Source: Oceanospirillaceae bacterium (lineage in GTDB: Bacteria > Pseudomonadota > Gammaproteobacteria > Pseudomonadales > Litoribrevibacteraceae). Taken from it: 64,000 bases of DNA. The position numbers and the translations under genes were made by a program. How positions within the stretch are numbered: the stretch's first letter is position 1; the number at the start of each line of letters is the position of its first letter. The stretch is taken from contig JADFAD010000003.1 in assembly GCA_015665455.1 (NCBI GenBank), forward strand, positions 1 to 64,000, read 5' to 3'. Below are positions 10,401 through 16,505 of the stretch, piece by piece. The notes beneath the pieces were generated by a model, which saw only the letters and a program-made list of their open reading frames with translations, had not been told where the DNA came from and did no database searches.

Positions 10401-10543
10401 AATCTGATTTACTTAACTTGGCGACGAATAAGAATCATGCATTGACCTTTACTTGTGTCCCTGCCGGTTCTGGTTATCGAACTGCGATTGACCGAGATGC
10501 CGATGGTATTGCCGATGGAGACGAAGCTTTGTCTCGTCTATAA
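7460..10543 (+). CDS. Secreted beta-propeller / di-haem cytochrome c fusion protein
   Basis: Exported protein of 1027 residues. A signal peptide (about residues 1-29, ending near IALA-SE) is followed by a YVTN/YncE-like beta-propeller of about 480 residues with repeats such as RPLALSPNGKYLFAVN, PRALAVSPDGSRVYAA and GPTGVVFNEKTGRAYVL. The C-terminal half carries two CxxCH haem c sites, ACASCH (C549, C552, H553) and SCNGCH (C759, C762, H763). The spacing suggests a fused di-haem domain related to cytochrome c peroxidase/MauG proteins. It ends in DRDADGIADGDEAL, a calcium-binding-like loop. It probably acts as a periplasmic redox enzyme; the substrate is unknown. It stands alone between a promoter and a terminator. 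Confidence 0.82.
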   Translation: MKTRMNGARALLSAGVLYLGTAVGGIALASESMHLAIKPVPQPENNYQLFETLQVRPLALSPNGKYLFAVNTPDNRLEIFKVGRDKSKKGDQNAADLEPQNYLKRKDTLTAIGSVSVGMEPVSVAMRNKHEAWVVNHLSDSVSIVKLNGNGGKARVIRTLHVGDEPQDIVFGGVEGNLAFITTAHRGQNTGDDPDLFNPESGRADVWVFDANNLGTAPGGERLTKLTLFSDSPRALAVSPDGSRVYAAPFYSGNQTTVASKHAVKNVYADQMDPDNAFFFYGNDGSRQPLTGRVVKFKEGSDGVKHWFDDQGTNFDDWVRVQLPDYDVFTIDATQNPPVTIPQKTFSHAGTTLFNMAVNPVNGKVYVSNTDANNDVRFEGHNPGMGVTSVRGDIVDSRITVLDPTSGEMKYNDLNSHIVDGQGDSNASLAFPQDMTFNADGSKLMVVAQGSGKLAILDTADLEAGQFVPSPNDHISLSAGGPTGVVFNEKTGRAYVLTRFDNGISVVNVKKGTETSHVQMFNPEPEHIVKGRSFLYDAAFTSANGTQACASCHVGGDLDHLSWDLGNPGGIPLPITRNGLTDDIFTFSPDILSIALPDSADTFKAFMPVKGPMTTQSLRGLDNHGSMHWRGDRNGAIKQDGTPFLDDNGMETVSVQPNSGMFDEFAGFFSFNVAFEGLVGRDAPLTKEDMTSFTEFALDLMYPPNPIRSLDNSLSPVEAAGSAIYHQEMPLLDEEGEPVLDENGEIVMTELPVDRLHSCNGCHTLDPEGNKGLTDHPGFFGTDGRLSFENLPMVFKVAHFRNMYQKVGMFASSPDTNRILTPSTDFNPLIPAVRGFGYQPDGAVGSVEHHLTGVVFIKSTNPEDPLSPNPGGLPTFELDEHGEPTATPDVAGFEARRAVGSYLMAFDTNFKPIVGQQVTYYKGKGFNGALSKERIALMMQRSEMGECDLIAKGYLLGREHGFIYEEGAFRSDSSYYPMLKKSDLLNLATNKNHALTFTCVPAGSGYRTAIDRDADGIADGDEALSRL

Positions 10544-10710
10544 GTGCGCAGTAAGTGAGTTAGTAAGTGCGCTAATGAATACGCCTATAAGCAAGCTGCA
10601 AAAGCAAATTACGCCCATATTTTGTTGAGCTGTTAGTGATTTGTGGGTGATTTTTGAGCGAATCGTAGGTGAACGTTTGTTGAACTATTCATTAGCTCAA
10701 CACCGAAGAA

Positions 10711-10743
10711 AGCTCTGCTGGTCATCCAGTGGAGCTTTTTTTG
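10711..10743 (+). terminator. Intrinsic terminator after the beta-propeller cytochrome gene
   Basis: AGCTC..CTGG pairs with CCAG..GAGCT across a 4-nt loop, with a 2-nt internal mismatch, followed by seven T residues. It lies about 170 bp after the stop codon. The rest of the 10544-10924 spacer shows only short AGTAAGTG-like echoes and no gene. Confidence 0.8.
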
Positions 10744-10924
10744 TTCTACCCTTTATGGTTTTTGATCGTCTAATTTCTAGTGATTTTTGAGTTACGTCAT
10801 CATCGTAGTAAGTGCAGTAATTAAATTGGGTTAATTAGAGATATAAATTCGAATAACATTATAATCAGCTTAAGAGTTAGTGATCTTATGGAACGAATAG
10901 AACAGTCGTAAACAAGGTAGTCTA

Positions 10925-12565
10925 ATGACCATAATGCAAATCGTTTATTGGCTTATAGCCAGTCTTGGTAATCTTTGTGCTTTCTACTTATTCAGTCAAA
11001 CAGACAGTGTATTCAGCATTGTTTTTTTGGTGTTCACCTTGGTTTATACGGCCGTAGGCTTTTATGACCTAAAATTCAGTACTCATAATTTGAATCGACT
11101 CTATCCGGTCGTTGCTTACATCCGATACTTTCTTGAGTCATATCGTGTCGAAATTCAGCAGTACTTCATCGCGAACGATACAGAAGAGCGGCCTTTTAAC
11201 CGCGAGCAACGTTCTTTGGTGTATCAACGAGCTAAGAACGTCAGAGATACCATTGCATTTGGTACTCAGCGAAATTTGATGGAAGAAAACTATTTAAGTC
11301 TTTGGCATTCTTTAAGCCCGAAGGAAGTATTTGAAGAGGCGAAACTGATTCGCTTTGGCGGGCCCGATTGTAAACAACCTTATGATGCATCGTATTTAAA
11401 TATATCCGCGATGAGCTTTGGATCATTGAGTGCTAATGCCATAGAAGCCATGAACTTGGGGGCAAAGAAAGCCGGTTGCTATCACAATACCGGTGAGGGC
11501 TCTGTGAGCCCTTACCATCTAAAACACGGTGGCGACATTGTTTGGCAAATTGGCTCCGGGTTATTTGGGTGTCGGAATGACGAAGGCCGTTTTAATCCAA
11601 AGTCATTTGAAGCGATGGCGACTCAGCCTCAAATTAAGATGATTGAAATAAAACTGAGTCAAGGCGCAAAACCGGGGCATGGGGGTGTATTGCCTAAGGC
11701 GAAGATCACCGAAGAAATTTCAAGAATACGTCATATCCCAATGGATAAAGACTGTATTTCGCCTGCCGTTAATCCCGAATGCACGACGCCGATTGATCTG
11801 CTGAATTTTGTACAAACCTTGAGGACGTTAAGCGGTGGAAAGCCGGTAGGCTTCAAATTGTGTATTGGTAATCCAGCGGAGTTCCTAAGCATCTGTAAAG
11901 CCATGCTTGAAACGGGGATAACGCCCGATTTTATTACCGTAGACGGTGCCGAAGGCGGCACAGGGGCTGCGCCAGTTGAGTTCAGTAATCGGCTTGGTAT
12001 GGTGTGTTTAGAAGGTGTCTACTTTGTTCATAATGCGCTGATAGGCGTAGGCCTTAGGGATAAAATTCGTATTATTGCTTCAGGTAAAACGGCTTCAAGT
12101 TTCGATTTACTGTCTAAGATTGCAGTAGGTGCTGATACGGTTAATGCGGCCCGTACCATGATGTTAGCGCTTGGCTGTATTCAATCCAGACACTGCAACA
12201 CCAACAATTGCCCAACCGGCATTGCAACTCAAGATCCTGCTCGTTCAAAAGGTATCAACGTTGAAGATAAGGGCGAACGTGTTTTTAATTTCCATAAGAA
12301 CACACTAAAAAGCTTTTATGAGTTAGTGGGAAGTATGGGCTTAGATGACCCCGCGAAACTGATGCCTCAAATGATCAAACGTAGGACGCCATACGGGATG
12401 TTGATGCCAATTGGCAGTCTTGTTGAGCCTCTACAAACCAAGGCACTTATTGATGGTGAGGTCAGTGACCAATGGCAACAATGGTGGGAAGACAGTCGAG
12501 CGGATCAATTCTATGTGGATGATCTTTATATCATTCGGCCTGCTGAAATAAAGCACTCTGCATAA
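10925..12565 (+). CDS. Membrane-anchored FMN-binding glutamate synthase-like protein (GltB central domain family)
   Basis: Protein of 546 residues with one or two N-terminal transmembrane helices (about residues 5-45), then the FMN-binding TIM barrel of glutamate synthase large subunit. Seen are SAMSFGSLSANAIEAMNLGA, HNTGEGSVSPYHLKHGGDI, GAKPGHGGVLP and the glycine-rich GAEGGTGAAP. Three cysteines with Cx5Cx4C spacing (C418, C424, C429 in CIQSRHCNTNNC) match the 3Fe-4S ligands of glutamate synthase. The glutaminase domain and the C-terminal beta-helix are absent. It is therefore the archaeal-type short form rather than true GltB, and its physiological reaction is uncertain. It is preceded and followed by unrelated single genes. 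Confidence 0.85.
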   Translation: MTIMQIVYWLIASLGNLCAFYLFSQTDSVFSIVFLVFTLVYTAVGFYDLKFSTHNLNRLYPVVAYIRYFLESYRVEIQQYFIANDTEERPFNREQRSLVYQRAKNVRDTIAFGTQRNLMEENYLSLWHSLSPKEVFEEAKLIRFGGPDCKQPYDASYLNISAMSFGSLSANAIEAMNLGAKKAGCYHNTGEGSVSPYHLKHGGDIVWQIGSGLFGCRNDEGRFNPKSFEAMATQPQIKMIEIKLSQGAKPGHGGVLPKAKITEEISRIRHIPMDKDCISPAVNPECTTPIDLLNFVQTLRTLSGGKPVGFKLCIGNPAEFLSICKAMLETGITPDFITVDGAEGGTGAAPVEFSNRLGMVCLEGVYFVHNALIGVGLRDKIRIIASGKTASSFDLLSKIAVGADTVNAARTMMLALGCIQSRHCNTNNCPTGIATQDPARSKGINVEDKGERVFNFHKNTLKSFYELVGSMGLDDPAKLMPQMIKRRTPYGMLMPIGSLVEPLQTKALIDGEVSDQWQQWWEDSRADQFYVDDLYIIRPAEIKHSA

Positions 12566-12652
12566 TAGCTAAGATGATTTGTTGTATTCACTGAGCAGGG
12601 GGCCTAGGATGTGCCGCACAGAAGGTGCCCGTCAGGATTGTTCGTTCATTGC

Positions 12653-12703
12653 ACCCATCATATGAACGAACCTATCATCTGAACGCACCTATCATCTGAA
12701 CGC
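12653..12703. repeat. Three tandem copies of a 17-bp repeat
   Basis: The unit ACCTATCATCTGAACGC occurs exactly at 12670-12686 and 12687-12703. A diverged copy with three or so changes lies at 12653-12669. The array is in the spacer before the DUF6172 gene. A regulatory role is possible but unsupported. Confidence 0.7.
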
Positions 12704-12763
12704 CATCTTCAGATCTAACACTTTTAACAGCTAGATCACCGACCACATTAAATAAGGTTAATT

Positions 12764-13066
12764 ATGAGAAAAACGTTTGCTTTAACGCACCCTAAACTGA
12801 ATCTGGCTCGTTTGGTTGAATCCATTAAATACGATGTGAAAAAGTACATTAAAAGAGAACGAAATAAATCGCTGCCTGAGGGCGTGGATTACTGGTATTT
12901 CGATTGTAAATTTGGTCACACTGAAGAAGAGGCAAAAAGAATCCGACAGTCTGACATTAACAAATGCATTGATGAAGCTGAGCAGCTAAAGCTGGCGTCT
13001 TTTTATTTGGAAATTTTGGTGCAAGAAGGACATAAATCTAAAAGCCAAGATGAAGATTTAAGTTGA
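12764..13066 (+). CDS. DUF6172 family protein
   Basis: Conserved small cytoplasmic protein of 100 residues, recognised from the family pattern: KTFALTHPKLNLARLVESIK, KKYIKRERNKSLPEGVDYW, FDCKFG, and EINKCIDEAE-like SDINKCIDEAE followed by SFYLEILVQEGHK. It is highly charged, with no signal peptide or membrane segment. No function is known. A plain ATG follows AATAAGGTTAATT, a moderate ribosome-binding site. It is about 50 bp upstream of the YnfA-family gene and may be co-transcribed with it. Confidence 0.75.
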   Translation: MRKTFALTHPKLNLARLVESIKYDVKKYIKRERNKSLPEGVDYWYFDCKFGHTEEEAKRIRQSDINKCIDEAEQLKLASFYLEILVQEGHKSKSQDEDLS

Positions 13067-13119
13067 TTCATACTGGCTAATTTAACAAGAGCTCTTTGTA
13101 TTATAAGTGTGAGTGCTTA

Positions 13120-13452
13120 ATGTTCGAATTGAAAACCTTTGCATTGTTTTTCATTACTGCTGTCGCGGAAATTATTGGTTGTTATCTCCCGTATTTGTGG
13201 CTTAAAGAAGATAAGAGTATTTGGTTGCTTGTACCAGCAGCGATAAGTTTGGCTATTTTTGCATGGCTTTTATCATTGCATCCTTCCGCTGCAGGTCGTG
13301 TTTATGCAGCGTATGGCGGTGTGTACATTTGCGTTGCGATTTTATGGCTGTGGCTAGTGGAGGGAATAACCCCAACCTCTTGGGACATTGTAGGGTCTTT
13401 GGTCGCTGTAACTGGTATGGCCATTATAATGTTTGCACCACGGGACGCTTAA
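13120..13452 (+). CDS. ynfA: YnfA-family (UPF0060) inner-membrane protein
   Basis: Four-helix membrane protein of 110 residues belonging to UPF0060, related to small multidrug resistance transporters. Diagnostic segments are [36 protein letters not shown] and [14 protein letters not shown], almost the E. coli YnfA sequence. The frame is open from a TTG at 13096, but homology and hydrophobic topology start at ATG 13120. The ribosome-binding site is weak (GTGAG). The family has been linked to drug efflux in some enterobacteria; transport by this protein is inferred. Confidence 0.9.
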   Translation: MFELKTFALFFITAVAEIIGCYLPYLWLKEDKSIWLLVPAAISLAIFAWLLSLHPSAAGRVYAAYGGVYICVAILWLWLVEGITPTSWDIVGSLVAVTGMAIIMFAPRDA

Positions 13453-13525
13453 CCACAACCTTGAGCGCGTTTTTGTCTTGATGAAGGCACCTTGTTATGG
13501 CAGTAGCGTGTTTTGAGGTGGTCGG

Positions 13526-14722
13526 TCATTTTCCTTGCCGTTGTGCGTAGAACATACAGAGCAACGACGTTCCGCCACACACAAGAAATCCAAATACCAA
13601 TGGAAGAACGGTTCCATCATAGTACTGGCCAATAATACCTCCTATCACGACTGAAATTAGGGTTTGTACGGAGCTTATGACAGAGGTTGCAATACCCGCG
13701 ATATGACCCAAAGGTTGGATTGCCAGAGTATTGAAATTGCCAAACAGGATGCCAAAGCAGAAGAAAGTAACCCCGATGTAGCTTAGTAAGGCGGCCAAAG
13801 ATGGGTGACCTGAATGGCTTTGAGCGTATAAAAAGAACAAGGCTGAACTCACCGTAATGGCCATCAATGCGACCAAGCAAAGCGCTTCCATTTGAAACTT
13901 CATCACCAGTCTAGAGTTCACGAAGGACGAGAAACCAATGGCAAGTGCCAGACATCCAAAGTAGATGGAAAATGTATTGCCCAGTTCGTATTGGATTTGA
14001 AGCATCTGTTGAGCCGTACTCAGGTATCCAATGAAAGAACCGAACATAATACCTGCTGTAAGAATGTATATGCGTGTTAGGGAGTTACTCAGTGTTTCCT
14101 TGATGCCTGACAAAATTACACTGAAGGAGAAAGGCAACCTGTTCTCGATGGCCAATGTTTCGGGTTGCCGAAAATGAAGCCATAGAACACTGGATACCCC
14201 GACAAATAAGATAAACAGAAAAATGGCATGCCAGTTGGCTACCAGCAATATGGCTTGTCCCACGGAAGGCGCGAGTGCCGGGACCATGATAAAGAACACC
14301 ATAATGAGTGACATGACCTTAGCCATTTTAGGGCCTTCAAACTTGTCTCTTATCATGGCGAGCGTAACAACTCGGCATGAAGCGGCGCCGAATCCTTGAA
14401 GCAATCGTCCAGCGAGCATCTCGTTTAAGCTGTTAGAGAAAAGCGAAATTAAATCGCCTATTACAAAAATGCCCACACCTATGTAGATGGCTTTCTTGCG
14501 ACCGTAGGAATCAGAGATTGGGCCGTAGAGCATGAGTCCTAAGGCCATGCCAAAGAAAATAGTCGAAATTATCAGCTGGGCGTCGTTGGGATTCTCAACC
14601 TGAAGGCTGGTTCCTATGTGACTCAGTGCCGGAAGCATTGCATCAATAGTTAGCGCCACCAATGACATTAATATTGCCATGATGCTGATGAACTCGTTTG
14701 TGCCTATTTTTGTTTTATTCAT
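13526..14722 (-). CDS. Bcr/CflA-family MFS drug efflux transporter
   Basis: Major facilitator of 398 residues with about 12 predicted helices, expected to export small drugs with proton antiport across the inner membrane. The N-terminal helix carries the Bcr/CflA signature TIDAMLPALSHIG. The loop 2-3 motif appears as YGPISDSYGRKKAIYIG, and GRLLQGFGAASCRV matches the helix 4 motif of the DHA1 group. It converges with the YnfA-family gene and its start faces the small frameshifted frame at 14853. No regulator lies beside it. The substrate is unknown. Confidence 0.87.
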   Translation of the reverse strand: MNKTKIGTNEFISIMAILMSLVALTIDAMLPALSHIGTSLQVENPNDAQLIISTIFFGMALGLMLYGPISDSYGRKKAIYIGVGIFVIGDLISLFSNSLNEMLAGRLLQGFGAASCRVVTLAMIRDKFEGPKMAKVMSLIMVFFIMVPALAPSVGQAILLVANWHAIFLFILFVGVSSVLWLHFRQPETLAIENRLPFSFSVILSGIKETLSNSLTRIYILTAGIMFGSFIGYLSTAQQMLQIQYELGNTFSIYFGCLALAIGFSSFVNSRLVMKFQMEALCLVALMAITVSSALFFLYAQSHSGHPSLAALLSYIGVTFFCFGILFGNFNTLAIQPLGHIAGIATSVISSVQTLISVVIGGIIGQYYDGTVLPLVFGFLVCGGTSLLCMFYAQRQGK

Positions 14723-14852
14723 TAATACTGCTTAATGTTTTGAATTAGCTGAGATTGAGGAGGGGGCTACAATGGATAGCTTACCTTAATTCTTTTTTAG
14801 TGTGTTGTACTTATTATATGAATTCAGGTTACTTATACGTTGGGAAGTGCAA

Positions 14853-15069
14853 ATGATAAGAACACGGAAACCCTCCATTAAAGAAGGGGCACTCGAAAAG
14901 GAGGCGCTAGATAAGGTTCTTATAACGGTTGGTCCATCCAACTTAGCGTCAAAAAAAGATCATTGAAAAGCTGGGGGTGCATTTTATTAATGAAATAAAA
15001 GTGCCTTTTGATGATCCTGCTTATTTGAATGGCGCTCGCATCAAAAGGCGTTATGAATGGTGCCTTTAA
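14853..15069 (+). pseudogene. Frameshifted small gene, disrupted at a run of seven A
   Basis: ATG 14853 opens a frame of 37 codons that stops at 14966. Just before the stop is a run of seven A (14951-14957). Removing one A joins it to a second open stretch reading on through KIIEKLGVHFINEIKVPFDD to a TAA at 15067-15069. The fused product would be about 71 residues with normal-looking composition. GGGAAGTG precedes the ATG. This looks like a small gene broken by one inserted A, a sequencing error in the homopolymer, or a slippery-site frameshift. I do not recognise the family. Its end overlaps the stop of the convergent sigma-54 activator gene by 4 bp. Confidence 0.4.
15003..15049. repeat. Inverted repeat with 11-bp perfect arms
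   Basis: GCCTTTTGATG at 15003-15013 and CATCAAAAGGC at 15039-15049 are exact reverse complements separated by 25 bp. They lie just past the 3' end of the leftward sigma-54 activator gene. There is no T-run, so a Rho-independent terminator is not clear; it may be an mRNA-stabilising structure. Confidence 0.6.
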
Positions 15070-16502
15070 TGCCAGTGTTTTTTCTTTCTGTGGATGGTTG
15101 ATGGTGCAACTTTCAAGAGTGCCGCAGCTTTCGCTATATTTCCTTCACAGTAATCAATGGCTTGTTCAATCGCCTCTCTTTCAACCACATCAAGGGGTCT
15201 GATGACTATTTCACTAGGCAGAACCTCTGTTGGTGACATAGGTTGTGTTATTTGTCTGGTTGCTGACAGTGATGTAAACGATGTTTGATGTACGTTTTCT
15301 ATTGGTACCGTCACGTTGTTCGGTTGCGCGTTTTTAAAGTCTTGTGCAGTGACGTCTAAAGGTGTGGGAAGCATGCTTAACGTTACTTCAGTGCCATCAT
15401 TTAATACCACAATATTTTGTATGACGTTCTGAAGTTGTCGGGCATTCCCGGGCCAAGAGTAACGTTGTAACCTGAACTTGGCGTCTTTGCTGAACGCTTT
15501 GAAGTTCTTTTGCTCGATTTCTGTGTAGTGCTTCAAGAAAAAATCTGCGATTGCAAGAACATCAGAGCCTCGTTGTCTAAGCGGAGGGAGGTGGATAGGC
15601 ACCACTTGCAATCGATAATAGAGATCTTCTCGGAACGTTCCCTGATTGATCATTTCAATAGGGTTGCGGTTTGTGGCGCAAATGAAGCGGACGTCTACTT
15701 TCTCAAGCACGTCACTTCCGACTTTATGGAACTCACCCGTCTGAATAAAACGTAGAAACTTACTTTGAAGCTCTAAATCCATTTCACCGAGTTCGTCTAA
15801 AAACAAAGTCCCATTATCCGCTGTTTTAGCGGCACCTTCTCGATCCGTGTTAGCGCCTGTAAATGCGCCTTTTACGTGCCCGAAAATTTCACTTTCCATC
15901 AAGCTTTTAGAGATCGCAGCGCAGTTAATGGTGACCAATTCGTTTTCGCTTCTTTTACTGCTTTTATGGATGGCTTGGGCACACAGTTCTTTACCGGTGC
16001 CGCTTTCGCCAGTGATGAAAATAGACGCATCACTTTGTTCACAGCTGCGAATAATTTCATACACTTTGTTCATTGATTCGCTGGCACCAATGAACCCATA
16101 AAAGGACTCTTTAAGCTTTAATTTGGGATAAAGAAGCTCGTGTTTCTCAATGGCATTTCTAACCGTTAGGCATAATCTATCGCGGTTAAAAGGCTTTTCA
16201 ATGTAGTCTGTTACGCCCATTTTGATGATGTTTCTGGCTTGATCTACTTCACCGTGGTTGGTCATGACAATCAGTAAAATAGGAAGATGGTTTGAGCGTA
16301 TATGGCCTATTATTTTTATGCTTTCACTGTCGGTGAAATTCACACCTAAAATCACCAGAGAAGGGGTTTCTTTGCTAATTATATCCAGAGCATTGCTCGT
16401 GTCGGCTCTGATTACGTCGATACGCTCTTCCATTAGAAAAGCAGTGTAGAGTCTTGCGTTTGAATCCCTGCTCTCGATAAGGACCGCTTTGTGGTTACTC
16501 AT
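15066..16502 (-). CDS. LuxO-like sigma-54-dependent activator with a phosphorylation-dead receiver
   Basis: Enhancer-binding protein of 478 residues: receiver-like domain (about 1-120), AAA+ sigma-54 activation domain (about 136-370) and Fis-type HTH (about 438-478). The AAA+ part resembles Vibrio LuxO, with FIGASESMNKVYEIIRS, Walker A GESGTGK (165-171), the sigma-54 contact loop GAFTGA (212-217) and Walker B LFLDE. The HTH ends in GNIAKAAALLKVAPSTIHRK. The receiver keeps the conserved Thr (MTN) and Lys (EKPF), but the phospho-acceptor Asp is Gly53 (SLVILGVNF where LuxO has DLILLDLRL). The output module looks functional, the phosphorylation switch does not. It starts 3 bp after the kinase-like gene, so both form an operon. 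Sigma-54 promoters of the pilin genes are its likely targets (inference). Confidence 0.9.
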   Translation of the reverse strand: MSNHKAVLIESRDSNARLYTAFLMEERIDVIRADTSNALDIISKETPSLVILGVNFTDSESIKIIGHIRSNHLPILLIVMTNHGEVDQARNIIKMGVTDYIEKPFNRDRLCLTVRNAIEKHELLYPKLKLKESFYGFIGASESMNKVYEIIRSCEQSDASIFITGESGTGKELCAQAIHKSSKRSENELVTINCAAISKSLMESEIFGHVKGAFTGANTDREGAAKTADNGTLFLDELGEMDLELQSKFLRFIQTGEFHKVGSDVLEKVDVRFICATNRNPIEMINQGTFREDLYYRLQVVPIHLPPLRQRGSDVLAIADFFLKHYTEIEQKNFKAFSKDAKFRLQRYSWPGNARQLQNVIQNIVVLNDGTEVTLSMLPTPLDVTAQDFKNAQPNNVTVPIENVHQTSFTSLSATRQITQPMSPTEVLPSEIVIRPLDVVEREAIEQAIDYCEGNIAKAAALLKVAPSTIHRKKKHWH

Positions 16503-16505
16503 GTG

